Shown: piece after piece, positions 17,649 through 25,825 of the stretch
How the letters are laid out: each line of letters starts with the position of its first letter
How positions within the stretch are numbered: the first letter of the stretch is position 1
DNA from: Paenibacillus pasadenensis DSM 19293
Lineage (GTDB): Bacteria; Bacillota; Bacilli; Paenibacillales; Paenibacillaceae
Assembly (NCBI RefSeq): GCF_000422485.1
Contig: NZ_KE383847.1
Location: 226,256-290,255 of the forward strand
Direction of reading: 5' to 3'
Length of the DNA: 64,000 bases
Translations under genes and position numbers: made by a program
The notes under the pieces: model-generated
What the model was told of the DNA's origin: nothing
Databases searched by the model: none
Seen by the model: only the letters and a program-made list of their open reading frames with translations

Positions 17649-18239
17649 CTATTCTTCTTGCTTCGGCCTGCGGCGCTTGGCGCCGGTGCGGCGCTTGCGG
17701 CTGCGGCCGCCCTTGGCATAGCCGCCTCCGCCGGTGCGGCGCTTCTTGCTTTTCGTCCGCTTCTTCTTCGGCGGCGACCATTCGTCGTCCTCCAGATCGA
17801 CCATCTTGGACTTGTCGGAGCCTTTCTTGCTGCCGAATGTGCCCATCATCACCTTGACGAGCGGAGCCATCTGCTGCACGCTGCCGATGATTTTCTGCGC
17901 CTTGGTCATCGTGCCGAGGATGCCGTCGAGACCCCCGATCCGATCGACGAAGCCCTTGAGCTCGGTCAGCTTGTCGAGAGAGAACAGGCTGCCCTTTTTT
18001 TCCGTCTCCGCCGCTGCCGCAGTAGGCAGAGCGGCGCCTTCCAGCGTCGCCAGCGGGCCGATCGACGGCGCCGGGCCGGGCGGCATCAGCGAGGGCGGCG
18101 GGGCGAACAGCGACTGGGCGGGAAGCTGATTATAAGGGAACCCTTCGCCGAGACCGGGAAAGATGCTTCCCTGCGCCGGGACGGCAGGCGTATTGCGCTG
18201 CGGCATAGGCGGGTAATAGGAAGGATAGTTCGGATTCAC
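17649..18239 (-). CDS. YqfQ-like protein with basic C-terminal tail
   Basis: The start is taken as GTG 18239 (MNPNYPSYYPPMPQRN) because AAGGATGTG lies about 10 bases upstream; the frame is open much further but without such a site. The 196-residue product has a Pro/Tyr-rich first half, a conserved core KLTELKGFVDRIGGLDGILG followed by TMTKAQKIIGSVQQMAPLV, and a tail of about 45 residues dominated by Lys, Arg and Gly (KKKRTKSKKRRTGGGG). The core matches the YqfQ family of Bacilli, whose role is not established; a spore-related role is often suspected. The tail should bind nucleic acid or acidic polymer (inference). Confidence 0.72.
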   Translation of the reverse strand: MNPNYPSYYPPMPQRNTPAVPAQGSIFPGLGEGFPYNQLPAQSLFAPPPSLMPPGPAPSIGPLATLEGAALPTAAAAETEKKGSLFSLDKLTELKGFVDRIGGLDGILGTMTKAQKIIGSVQQMAPLVKVMMGTFGSKKGSDKSKMVDLEDDEWSPPKKKRTKSKKRRTGGGGYAKGGRSRKRRTGAKRRRPKQEE

Positions 18240-18752
18240 TTGGCTTTCACATCCTTGTGGGATTGCGGAGGGCGAACTCCGCGTTTGTTCCAGTGTATGG
18301 CCTAAAGCGGCGTTTGGGTTGGACGTTCGCCCGGTTTTTGCCGAAAAACCCAGTCGGGGACTGGCACGGGCGGCGGGAGGACAGGGCGCCGCGGAGGAAC
18401 GATCGGGACGCCGCGGCCGGCTGCGGCGCGCGTCGGCCTTCCTCGCTTCGTCGATAGGCACACTTGAGACGGAAGCACCGGAGCAGAGTTCGTTCGACCT
18501 ATCGTGATGTGCGCGAGGAGAGGACGGTTCCGGACAGCATGAATTTTGAGGTAGCATAAAATGTAGGTCCGTAGTAAAATAGGTGCGCGTCCCATCCGTG
18601 ACGGCCGCAAACTCATGTACGCGTCCAGTGGACATCGTCCTAGCCGCGCCTCGTTGAAGGAGGCTGAACCGATCCGACGGGCATTCTGCCCGCCATCCGA
18701 AGAGAGCGCTTGCAAAAAACATCGCTCCTCTAAAGCGTGAACACGGTGATAG
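18240..18752. other. Divergent intergenic region without a recognised gene
   Basis: This stretch separates the minus-strand yqfQ-like gene from yerC. On the minus strand an isolated CATACACT (plus 18292-18299) resembles a SigE -10 but has no convincing -35. Short GC-rich open frames here have no ribosome-binding sites or recognisable products. Confidence 0.5.
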
Positions 18753-18781
18753 TTGTATTCTCTAGCGCAGCAATATAAAAT
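18753..18781 (+). promoter_or_regulatory. Probable SigA promoter of yerC
   Basis: TTGTAT (18753-18758), a 17-bp spacer and TAAAAT (18776-18781) lie about 34 bp before the yerC start in a locally AT-rich patch. Confidence 0.5.
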
Positions 18782-18814
18782 GGAATGTAGGATTATTTCA
18801 CAGGGGTGAAGTTG

Positions 18815-19105
18815 ATGCAGCTCAAGAAGCTGAACGATAAAGCGATCGACCAATTATTCGAAGCGGTCCTCACGCTCAAGAGCGTCGAGGAATGCTATAT
18901 TTTCTTCGATGATCTTTGCACGGTGAACGAGGTTCAATCCCTCTCCCAGCGGCTCGAGGTGGCGCGCATGCTCGGCAAGGGCAGCACGTACAACCAGATC
19001 GAGGCCGAGACGGGAGCGAGTACGGCGACGATCTCCCGCGTCAAGCGCTGCCTCAATTACGGCAACGACGGCTACAAGATGACGCTGGACCGTCTGAACC
19101 GCTGA
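18815..19105 (+). CDS. yerC: YerC/YecD-family TrpR-related regulator
   Basis: This 96-residue protein begins at ATG 18815 (AGGGGTGAA just upstream; a GTG at 18806 is possible). It reads through LFEAVLTLKSVEECYIFFDDLCTVNEVQSLSQRLEVARML and then the helix-turn-helix STYNQIEAETGASTATISRVKRCL, which is the conserved TrpR/YerC domain. Homologues are short DNA-binding proteins of Bacilli; their ligand is not established. Its stop overlaps the start of the next gene, so it is the head of a three-gene operon. Confidence 0.92.
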   Translation: MQLKKLNDKAIDQLFEAVLTLKSVEECYIFFDDLCTVNEVQSLSQRLEVARMLGKGSTYNQIEAETGASTATISRVKRCLNYGNDGYKMTLDRLNR

Positions 19106-19917
19106 TGGACAGAGAGCCGCTGCGTCCCGGCATCCTCGTCATCAGCCATGGCTCGCGCGACCCCGGGTGGGTGGCGCTCGTCGACGAGGCCGTAGCGGCC
19201 GCGGCGCAAACGATTACGCAAGCGACCGGCCCTGTGCCGGTCCTTTCGTCGTTTCTGGAGATTGTGGATGGACGGCTGATCCAGGACGGCATCGACGAGC
19301 TGCTCGCGCTCGGCGTGAGTGATCTGTTCGTCCTGCCGCTGTTCGTCTCTTCCGGCAGCACGCATGTCGACGACATCATGCAGGCGTTCGGCCAGCCTCC
19401 GGCGGGCCTGCGCGAGGGCGAGCTCGAGCCGCTGCGCACAGGCGGAGCGCGCATCCATCCCGGCGTTCCGATCAACGACGAGCCGGAGATCGCCGAGCTG
19501 CTGCTGCGGCAGGCCCGGGAGCTCTCGCGCGATCCGTTCCGGGAGGCGCTGCTCGTCGTCGGACACGGCTCGATCGAGCCGGTATTCCACGAACGCTGGC
19601 GCAGCAGCCTGCAGCGGCTCGGCGAGCGGCTGCGGGAGGGCGGAGGCTTCGCCCGCGCCGAGACCGCGATGCTGCTGCCGGACGAGGCGGCCGACCGGCT
19701 GCGCGAGATGCGGAGCCGGCGGCCCGAGGAGACCGTGATCGTCGTGCCGGCGTTTCTTAGTCAAGGATTTTTCACATCGACCGTGATTCCATCGAGGCTC
19801 GGCGAGTTAGAATATGAATATGACGGCCGGGCGATGCTGCCGGACGCGGCGGTGCCGCGCTGGCTGGCGCGCCAGGCGCTGCAGTGGATGCAGCGGATGC
19901 GACAAGCAGGAGGATGA
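19105..19917 (+). CDS. CbiX/SirB-family sirohydrochlorin chelatase-like protein
   Basis: This 270-residue protein starts at an ATG overlapping the yerC stop. The N-terminal repeat carries LVISHGSRDPGWVALVDEAV, with the metal-binding His of the family, and the second half carries LVVGHGSIEPVFHERW, so two CbiX-like halves are present. FLEIVDGRLIQDGIDELLALG and VLPLFVSSGSTHVDDI are typical. The family inserts Co2+, Ni2+ or Fe2+ into sirohydrochlorin, on the route to siroheme or cobalamin. No other tetrapyrrole gene is nearby, so the metal and pathway are open. Confidence 0.87.
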   Translation: MDREPLRPGILVISHGSRDPGWVALVDEAVAAAAQTITQATGPVPVLSSFLEIVDGRLIQDGIDELLALGVSDLFVLPLFVSSGSTHVDDIMQAFGQPPAGLREGELEPLRTGGARIHPGVPINDEPEIAELLLRQARELSRDPFREALLVVGHGSIEPVFHERWRSSLQRLGERLREGGGFARAETAMLLPDEAADRLREMRSRRPEETVIVVPAFLSQGFFTSTVIPSRLGELEYEYDGRAMLPDAAVPRWLARQALQWMQRMRQAGG

Positions 19918-19925
19918 GAGAAGGC

Positions 19926-20843
19926 ATGACGAGCGGATACAAGAGAGCGCGGCTGATCTACAACCCGACGTCCGGACGCGAGGAGATGAAAAGGCGGCTC
20001 GGCGAGATTTTGACGCTGCTGGAGCGGGGCGGCATCGAGACGAGCACGCATGCGACCTGCGGCGAAGGCGACGCGTCGGTGGCCGCCGCCGATGCCGCGG
20101 ACCGCGGCTTCGACATGATCATCGCGGCCGGCGGCGACGGCACGCTGTACGAGGTCATCAACGGCCTCGGCGAAAAGCCCAACCGCCCTCCGCTCGGCAT
20201 CCTGCCCGTCGGCACGACCAACGACTTCGCGCGGGCGCTCGGCATCCCGCGCAACCTGGAGTACGCGTGCGAGCTCATCACCCGCCAGTACAGCCGCCCG
20301 ATCGACGTCGGCCGCGCCGGCAAGAAATATTTCATCAACATCGCCGGCGGCGGCTCGCTCACCGAGCTCACCTACGAGGTGCCGAGCAAGCTCAAGACGA
20401 TGATCGGGCAGCTTGCCTATTATATGAAGGGTCTCGAGAAGATGACCCGCCTGCGGCCGATGGAGCTGCGCATCGAGGGCGACGGCATCGAGGACATCCA
20501 CGAGGAGATCATGCTGTTCCTCATCTGCAACAGCAACTCCGTCGGAGGCTTCGAGAAGCTCGCCCCGGCGGCGACGCTCGACGACGGCCTGTTCGAGGTG
20601 CTCGTGCTCAAGAAGTGCAACCTGGCCGAGTTCATCCGCATCGTCACGCTCGCGCTGCGCGGCGAGCATTTCAACGACTCTCACATCCTGCACTTCAAGA
20701 CGAACCGCCTCACCGTCACGACGCCGGACTATGCCCAGCTCAACCTCGACGGCGAGTACGGCGGCACGCTGCCTTGCACGTTCACCGTGCTGCCCTCGCA
20801 TCTGAACATCTTCGTCGACGAGGAAGGGAAGACGCATTATTGA
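19926..20843 (+). CDS. dagK: Diacylglycerol/lipid kinase, DagK/YegS family
   Basis: This 305-residue kinase is read from ATG 19926 (AGGAGG at 19908-19913; an ATG at 19914 abuts that site). It has the family motifs LIYNPTSGREE, the GGDGT nucleotide loop (AAGGDGTLYEVINGL), LPVGTTNDFARALGIP and the downstream INIAGGGSLTELTYEVPS. The C-terminal beta domain follows. It phosphorylates diacylglycerol so that it can be recycled into phospholipid. Bacillus DgkB is likewise often encoded near the RlmD-type methyltransferase, which follows here after 519 bp. Confidence 0.9.
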   Translation: MTSGYKRARLIYNPTSGREEMKRRLGEILTLLERGGIETSTHATCGEGDASVAAADAADRGFDMIIAAGGDGTLYEVINGLGEKPNRPPLGILPVGTTNDFARALGIPRNLEYACELITRQYSRPIDVGRAGKKYFINIAGGGSLTELTYEVPSKLKTMIGQLAYYMKGLEKMTRLRPMELRIEGDGIEDIHEEIMLFLICNSNSVGGFEKLAPAATLDDGLFEVLVLKKCNLAEFIRIVTLALRGEHFNDSHILHFKTNRLTVTTPDYAQLNLDGEYGGTLPCTFTVLPSHLNIFVDEEGKTHY

Positions 20844-20877
20844 GGCGGCGCTGGCTTCGGGCGCGGCAGCTGGGCGG

Positions 20878-20975
20878 CTTCGTCCGGCGAGTCCGGCGAG
20901 TCCGGCTTCGTCCGGCGAGTCGGCTGAGTCCGGCGAGTCCGCTGGGTCCAGCGAGTCCGCTGATTCCGCCGGCTT
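20878..20975 (+). repeat. Degenerate short tandem repeat (GTCCGGCGA type)
   Basis: Roughly ten imperfect copies of a 9-bp unit related to GTCCGGCGA (variants GTCCGCTGG, GTCCAGCGA) follow the dagK stop. The unit would be in phase with a Ser-Gly-Glu type peptide, but no frame with a start was found. Confidence 0.65.
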
Positions 20976-21039
20976 CGCCGGCTCTCTGCGGCGCAGAACG
21001 CAGGCGCAGTTGAACCGGCCATAGTTCTTGAGCTTGAGC

Positions 21040-21262
21040 TGTTAGCGCCTGCGGTCTAACGACGAGTCAGCTCGTTAGAAGCCCCTTTTGAGGGAACGCC
21101 GATTTCTTACGACTCCTGAGCTTGTTAGACGCGTGCGGAAGCCCGTTTTTCCCATTTTCAACCCTAATTCGTCACTCTAACAGCATCATTCGTCGTTAAA
21201 ATGGGAAGAGCTCGAAAAAGGGGCCGCTAACGACACCACGAATCATTAGCACCATGAAAGCT
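21040..21262. repeat. Intergenic cluster of TAACGA/TCGTTA motifs with a palindrome
   Basis: The arm TCTAACGA at 21055 pairs with TCGTTAGA ending at 21079 around a 9-base loop. Further related half-sites occur nearby (CTTGTTAGA, CACTCTAACA, TTCGTCGTTAAAA, CGCTAACGACACC, AATCATTAGC). Similar CTAACGA-type motifs appear to be dispersed in Paenibacillus intergenic regions (recollection, not checked). No gene is present between dagK and rlmD. Confidence 0.55.
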
Positions 21263-21362
21263 CGAAGCTCGACTCCAATTTCAACGGCTTGCACGCGTCC
21301 TCGCCTCCTTAGGCGCCGGGCTGCCTGCAAGCCTTTACTACGCATAGAGAACGGATGAATGA

Positions 21363-22907
21363 ATGATGAAACCTACCGTACCGGTCGGAAAGAACGAAAC
21401 GGTCACGCTCGACATCACCGGCCTGACGCATGAAGGCGAGGGCGTCGGCCGCGCCGACGGCTTCACCCTGTTCGTGCAGGGCGCGCTGCCCGGCGAGCGC
21501 GTCAAGGCCAAGGTGCTCAAGGTCAAGAAGACGTACGGCTATGCCAAGCCGATCGAGTGGCTGCAGAGCAGTCCGGACCGCGTCGACGCGCCGTGCCCGA
21601 TCTACAAGCAATGCGGCGGCTGCCAGCTGCAGCATCTCAGCTACGAGGCGCAGCTCGTCTGGAAGCGGCAGCATGTCGTCGATACGCTGGAGCGGATCGG
21701 CAAGCTGCATGTGCGGAGCGAGGGAGAGCGCGCGGCGGGAGCTGCGGCCGGCGGAGCCGGGGTTGGAGTAGGCGACGGTGGATCGAGCGCTGATGCGAGC
21801 GCAGCCGGAGCAGGCGAGAGCGGAGCGGATCGGGCGGAGGTTGGAAAAGGCGGCATCGTCGTCCATCCGACTATCGGCATGGACGAGCCGTGGCGCTACC
21901 GCAACAAGGCCCAGGTGCCGATCGGCATGGCGATGGCCGACCTGGAGAACGGCGCGGCCGGCAGCCTGATCGGCGGCTTTTACGCCCGCGGGTCGCACCG
22001 CATCGTCGACATGGACGCCTGCCTCATTCAGCATGAGCACAACGACGAGGCGGTACGCCAGGTCAAGGCGATCGGCAACCGCGTCGGCATCTCCGCTTAC
22101 GACGAGGCGACCGGGCGGGGCATCCTGCGCCATGTCGTCGTGCGGACCGGCTTCGTCACCGGCGAGATGATGGTCGTGCTCGTCACGAACGGGCCGCGCA
22201 TCCCGCGCGTCGAGGACTGGATCGCGGCCATCCGCGAGGCGCTGCCGCAGGTGAAGAGCATCGTGCAGAACGTCAACAAGCGGCAGACGAACGTCATCTT
22301 CGGCGACGAGACGCGCACGCTGTGGGGCAGCGACGTCATCTACGACGAGCTGGACGGCATCCGCTTCGCCATCTCGGCGCGGTCGTTCTACCAGGTCAAC
22401 CCGGCGCAGACGCTGCGCTTGTACCAGTCTGCGGTCGACTATGCCGGCCTGACCGGCCGCGAGAACGTCATCGACGCCTACTGCGGCATCGGCACGATCT
22501 CGCTGTTCCTGGCTCGTCGGGCGGGGCATGTGTACGGGGTGGAGATCGTGCCGGAGGCGATCGAGGACGCGAAGCGCAACGCCGAGCTGAACGGCATCGG
22601 CAACGCCTCGTTCGAGGCGGGACCGGCCGAGGTCGTCATTCCTCGCTGGCGCTCGGAGGGCATCCGGCCCGACGTCATCGTCGTCGATCCCCCGCGCAAA
22701 GGCTGCGACGAGCAGCTGCTCGACACGATTCTGGCGATGCAGCCGGAGCGTGTTGTCTACGTGTCCTGCAACCCGGCCACTCTGGCGCGGGACCTGCAGG
22801 TGCTGGAGGCGGGCGGGTACCGGACGGTGGAAGTCCAGCCGGTGGATATGTTCCCGCATACGAGTCATGTGGAGTGCGTGGTAGGAATATGTCGGGTCGA
22901 TTCCTAG
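21363..22907 (+). CDS. rlmD: 23S rRNA (uracil-5-)-methyltransferase RlmD/RumA
   Basis: This 514-residue TrmA-family enzyme methylates a uridine of 23S rRNA using S-adenosylmethionine. It has an N-terminal TRAM domain (VTLDITGLTHEGEGVGRADG), an iron-sulfur motif CPIYKQCGGCQLQH, the SAM-binding segment IDAYCGIGTISLFLA, and the catalytic loops VVDPPRKGCDEQLL and VYVSCNPATLARDL. Between the cluster and the next conserved block there is an unusual low-complexity Gly/Ala insert of about 45 residues. The C-terminus runs to HTSHVECVV and then ends in GICRVDS, unlike the usual hydrophobic ending; the element boundary appears to lie here. The enzyme is probably still functional because all catalytic parts are intact. 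Confidence 0.92.
   Translation: MMKPTVPVGKNETVTLDITGLTHEGEGVGRADGFTLFVQGALPGERVKAKVLKVKKTYGYAKPIEWLQSSPDRVDAPCPIYKQCGGCQLQHLSYEAQLVWKRQHVVDTLERIGKLHVRSEGERAAGAAAGGAGVGVGDGGSSADASAAGAGESGADRAEVGKGGIVVHPTIGMDEPWRYRNKAQVPIGMAMADLENGAAGSLIGGFYARGSHRIVDMDACLIQHEHNDEAVRQVKAIGNRVGISAYDEATGRGILRHVVVRTGFVTGEMMVVLVTNGPRIPRVEDWIAAIREALPQVKSIVQNVNKRQTNVIFGDETRTLWGSDVIYDELDGIRFAISARSFYQVNPAQTLRLYQSAVDYAGLTGRENVIDAYCGIGTISLFLARRAGHVYGVEIVPEAIEDAKRNAELNGIGNASFEAGPAEVVIPRWRSEGIRPDVIVVDPPRKGCDEQLLDTILAMQPERVVYVSCNPATLARDLQVLEAGGYRTVEVQPVDMFPHTSHVECVVGICRVDS
22857..22886 (+). other. Candidate left attachment region (attL) in the rlmD 3' end
   Basis: This is the stretch encoding HTSHVECVVG, where RlmD homology ends and low-GC sequence begins. 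The exact core cannot be set without the right junction or an uninterrupted relative. Confidence 0.4.
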
Positions 22908-23050
22908 AAGTCCTGAATTATCAGTATTCTGCGAAGTATGCGTCGTTTAATATTGAGGAAAACGAGTTTAGAAGTAAGACATTGAATGATAAAATCGAGG
23001 TTTCTATTGTGTTGGATTTGAAATGGGTAGACACATCTGATGACTTCTAA
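22889..23050 (+). CDS. Possible 53-residue protein at the element's left edge
   Basis: An ATG at 22889, inside the last codons of rlmD, opens a frame encoding MSGRFLEVLNYQYSAKY and continuing to VLDLKWVDTSDDF. The composition looks protein-like, with alternating charged and hydrophobic residues, but the only ribosome-binding site is a weak AGGA two bases upstream. It could be a small gene of the element or the relic of a longer one cut by integration. No family was recognised. A terminator follows within 20 bases. Confidence 0.35.
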   Translation: MSGRFLEVLNYQYSAKYASFNIEENEFRSKTLNDKIEVSIVLDLKWVDTSDDF

Positions 23051-23068
23051 TTGAATTTGAGAATATCC

Positions 23069-23104
23069 AAGAGAGCGTCCAAAAATTGGGGCGTTCTCTT
23101 TTTA
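23069..23104 (+). terminator. Intrinsic terminator at the element's left edge
   Basis: AAGAGAGCG pairs with CGTTCTCTT (one G-U) with an inner CC/GG pair, followed by TTTT. It separates rlmD read-through from the element's first operon. Confidence 0.8.
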
Positions 23105-23118
23105 TATAGATACTTTTC

Positions 23119-23169
23119 AAAAAAGCCGATTGTCTGAACTATTGAATGTTCAGCGCAGTCGGCTTTTTT
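23119..23169. terminator. Long hairpin with T-run just upstream of parA (terminator or attenuator)
   Basis: AAAAAAGCCGATTG pairs with CAGTCGGCTTTTTT (one G-U) and an inner CTGAAC/GTTCAG stem extends it. The T-run ends about 8 bases before the parA ribosome-binding site. As it follows another terminator by only 15 bases, it probably guards or regulates entry into parA. Confidence 0.82.
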
Positions 23170-23190
23170 GCGTGAAAGGAGAGTTGTTGG

Positions 23191-24018
23191 ATGAGCAAAG
23201 TAATCGCTCTCGCCAATCAGAAAGGTGGCGTCGGCAAAACGACAACAGCGGTCAACCTCGGTATTGGCTTGGCGGCGGAAGGCAAGAAGGTTCTGCTGTT
23301 GGACGCGGATGCGCAGGGCAACCTGACGGATTCGCTAGGCTTCCATGAACCGGACAGTCTATCCGTTTCACTGGCTACGATGTTGGTGAAAGGCATGACG
23401 GAGGAGCCATATGCGCCGAGGGAAGGTATTTTGCACCATCACGAAGGTATCGACCTGATGCCGGGAAACATCGAATTATCGGCAGTCGAAGTGGCGCTCG
23501 TCAATACGATGAGCAGGGAAACGATTATGCGATCATACATCGATTCCGTAAAAGCAGATTACGATTTTATCGTGATCGACTGTATGCCGAGCTTGGGCAT
23601 GATGACGATCAACGCATTGGCAGCGGCGGATAGCGTCATTATCCCGGTACAGGCGCACTACCTGCCCGCCAAAGGCATGACGCAGCTTTTGCAGACGGTT
23701 GCCCGCGTTCGGCGGCAAATTAATCCGAAGCTGGCTGTGGATGGTGTGCTGCTCACGATGGTAGACAGCCGAACCAATTTCGCCAAAGACATTTCTTTCG
23801 TGTTGCGTCGGGATTATGGGGATAAGCTGCGTGTATTCAATACAGAAATCCCCCTGTCCATCCGCGCGGCAGAAACTAGCGCCAAGGGCAAGAGCATTTT
23901 TGCCCACGATCCGAACGGACAGGTTGCTAAAGCCTACGCTGCACTTACGAAGGAGGTGCAGGATATTGGCAGCGAAAGAAGATCGGCTCGCCAGCATAAA
24001 ACTGACCAAAGTCGATGA
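23191..24018 (+). CDS. parA: ParA/Soj-family partition ATPase
   Basis: This 275-residue ATPase begins MSKVIALANQKGGVGKTTTAVNLG, with an intact deviant Walker A (KGGVGKTT), a LLLDADAQGNLT loop (Walker A') and Walker B in FIVIDCMPSLGMMTINAL. It acts with ParB to segregate or stabilise the element in its circular form. AAAGGAGAG precedes the ATG. The parB start lies inside its 3' end. A hairpin with a T-run immediately upstream may control its expression. Tn1549-like elements often carry such a pair near one end. Confidence 0.95.
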   Translation: MSKVIALANQKGGVGKTTTAVNLGIGLAAEGKKVLLLDADAQGNLTDSLGFHEPDSLSVSLATMLVKGMTEEPYAPREGILHHHEGIDLMPGNIELSAVEVALVNTMSRETIMRSYIDSVKADYDFIVIDCMPSLGMMTINALAAADSVIIPVQAHYLPAKGMTQLLQTVARVRRQINPKLAVDGVLLTMVDSRTNFAKDISFVLRRDYGDKLRVFNTEIPLSIRAAETSAKGKSIFAHDPNGQVAKAYAALTKEVQDIGSERRSARQHKTDQSR

Positions 24019-24910
24019 TTTATTCTCGACTGAGGCAAGCCGCAACGATTCGCAACGGGAAAAGGTGATGGATATTCCATTGGCTGAAATTAGTGAATTT
24101 CCCGGTCATCCCTTTAAGGTAAGGGCGGATGAAGCGATGTTAGAAATGGCGGATAGTGTCAAGCAGTATGGTGTCCTTGTTCCCGGCTTAGTTCGGCCAA
24201 AGGCAGGCGGTGGATACGAGATGGTATCCGGCCATCGTCGAAAGAAGGCAAGCGAATTGGCTGGTATGGAAACAATTCCTTGTCTCGTTCGCGAGTTGGA
24301 TGACGATCAAGCGACGATCATCATGGTGGATAGCAACCTGCAACGGGAGTATATTTCTCCGAGTGAAAAAGCTTTTGCCTACAAAATGAAATTGGAAGCT
24401 ATGAACAGACAAGGACAACGAACAGATTTAACTCGTTCCCAAGTTGGGAACAAGTCTGCTGCAAAGAAATCAAGCGAGATATTAGCAGAACAGATGGGCG
24501 AAAGCAAAAACCAAATATTTAGATACGTTCGCCTAACCGAACTCACTCCTCCCATTCTCGAAATGGTAGACGACAAACGGATTGCCTTTAATCCTGCCGT
24601 TGAGTTATCTTACTTGGCCGAGAAAGAACAGCAAGCCCTATTCGAGACCATGCAGGCCGAGGACTGCACGCCTTCACTTGCTCAGGCTCAGCGTATGAAA
24701 AAGATGAGTCAAGAAGGCAGGCTGAATACAGATGTCATTTACACCATACTGACGGAGGAAAAGCCGAATCAGAAAGAAAAAATGAGTATTCAGCGAGAAC
24801 GAATCGACCGCTTTTTCCCACGAGATTTCTCGGAAAAACAAAAGGAAGACCTAATCGTGCAACTGCTGGAAAACTGGTACAAAAGGCGGCAAAGGGAGCA
24901 CGAACGGTAA
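23966..24910 (+). CDS. parB: ParB/Noc-type DNA-binding partition protein
   Basis: The best start is TTG 23966, seven bases after AAGGAGGTG (23950-23958), giving a 314-residue protein that overlaps parA by 53 bases. The ParB N-terminal domain is visible: IPLAEISEFPGHPFKV, VLVPGLVRPKAGGGYEMVSGHRRKKASELAG, then VDSNLQREYISPSEKAFAYKM. The GHRR motif is the CTP/DNA-contact motif of the family. A helix-turn-helix follows (SSEILAEQMGESKNQIFRYVRL). An upstream ATG at 23816 would overlap most of parA and is rejected. A parS site was not identified. Confidence 0.92.
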   Translation: MAAKEDRLASIKLTKVDDLFSTEASRNDSQREKVMDIPLAEISEFPGHPFKVRADEAMLEMADSVKQYGVLVPGLVRPKAGGGYEMVSGHRRKKASELAGMETIPCLVRELDDDQATIIMVDSNLQREYISPSEKAFAYKMKLEAMNRQGQRTDLTRSQVGNKSAAKKSSEILAEQMGESKNQIFRYVRLTELTPPILEMVDDKRIAFNPAVELSYLAEKEQQALFETMQAEDCTPSLAQAQRMKKMSQEGRLNTDVIYTILTEEKPNQKEKMSIQRERIDRFFPRDFSEKQKEDLIVQLLENWYKRRQREHER

Positions 24911-24993
24911 TTCCCCCGTTGCCGCCCTGTTCATGCGCCCTTTCCTCTGACGGAGAGCTTTTTTTATGCCCATTTTCGGGGAGGAGGTCATCA

Positions 24994-25164
24994 ATGGACT
25001 TTACGAAAGGAAAACGGCGTCAGTATGAACGTCTGATGAAAGAAAAGCCGGGTTTTGCGCGTAGTAGGCCATCCGAGGAGGAAGAAGCACAACTGCGCAA
25101 GCAGGCTCAGGTAGCCGAAGGCTGGCACAAGAAACGTGACCACAAAATGAACCGGGAGGGCTGA
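24994..25164 (+). CDS. Small charged protein of the element (56 aa)
   Basis: An ATG at 24994 follows GGGGAGGAGG. The product MDFTKGKRRQYERLMKEKP is highly charged and alpha-helical, and ends KKRDHKMNREG. The stop is two bases before the next start region, so it is translated with the gene that follows. No family was recognised; short proteins of this kind are common after parB in such elements. Confidence 0.65.
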   Translation: MDFTKGKRRQYERLMKEKPGFARSRPSEEEEAQLRKQAQVAEGWHKKRDHKMNREG

Positions 25165-25166
25165 CG

Positions 25167-25778
25167 ATGGAGCAAGAGAAACGAATGGCCGGTGACTACG
25201 AAGTCTATCAAGCGCTGCCCATTGGCAGGGTGGAGGTTGTTTTAGGCATCGACATCACGAATACCGAAAAGCCCTATTTGGTTTGCTACTGCTCGCAGAA
25301 TAATTTGTTTGGCATCGATCAGTATTTCGGTGCAGAAGGATATGCGGATTACCTGGTCGCAATGCAGGAATTTACCAAGCTATTGCAATGGGAAATCGAG
25401 AAACTCCAGACCGAGCGCGCTACGATCACGGAGCCGATGCCTCCCATTCAACCCGACCAATGCCTGCCCATCAAAAGTGACGATGATCTCGGCGGCAGAA
25501 TTGTTGTGACCCGTTTGGATTGGTTGCGGCCGGAATTTCGCACGACAGACCATCAGTTGATTTGGGTAACGGGAGGCTTCGGTGCCTCCGGGAACTCACG
25601 TGGGCGGGCGGTCTATGCGGAAACCCTCTATTCCGGCGATGAATACCGCTATAACCGGGAAGACCTGATGGGGTTCCTGAAGCCGGAGCATACGCCCACA
25701 TGGGCGGCCGAGAAGCTGGCACAACGACAAGCGGAGCAAGCCCCATCAAAGCCGCGTCCGCGAGGCGAAGCGCGTTAA
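25167..25778 (+). CDS. Conserved ICE protein of unknown function (203 aa)
   Basis: This 203-residue soluble protein starts at ATG 25167. Its most distinctive stretch is TRLDWLRPEFRTTDHQLIWV followed by TGGFGASGNSRGRAVYAETL and a basic/aromatic segment YRYNREDLMGFL. I recognise this GGFGA-N-RGRAV pattern from unassigned proteins of Tn1549-like conjugative elements, but I know of no function. The N-terminal third (YEVYQALPIGRVEVVLGIDITNTEKPYLVCYC) looks like a separate beta-rich unit. It lies between parAB and the pilus-like block. Confidence 0.7.
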   Translation: MEQEKRMAGDYEVYQALPIGRVEVVLGIDITNTEKPYLVCYCSQNNLFGIDQYFGAEGYADYLVAMQEFTKLLQWEIEKLQTERATITEPMPPIQPDQCLPIKSDDDLGGRIVVTRLDWLRPEFRTTDHQLIWVTGGFGASGNSRGRAVYAETLYSGDEYRYNREDLMGFLKPEHTPTWAAEKLAQRQAEQAPSKPRPRGEAR

Positions 25779-25825
25779 GAGAAGCGCAAGGTATCTTCTA
25801 TATAAATGAAAGGAGATCGTGAACG

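Noticed and set aside
15917-17719. 600-codon minus-strand frame opposite the phosphate operon
   Set aside because: Antisense shadow; the plus-strand genes have clear families and motifs.
18292-18299. SigE-type promoter for the yqfQ-like gene
   Set aside because: Only the -10 (CATACACT) fits; nothing resembling the -35 is present at the right distance.
21309-22868. 519-codon minus-strand frame opposite rlmD
   Set aside because: Antisense shadow of a conserved methyltransferase gene.
24936-24967. Terminator between parB and the following small gene
   Set aside because: A T-run is present but the stem before it is only about four base pairs; too weak to list.
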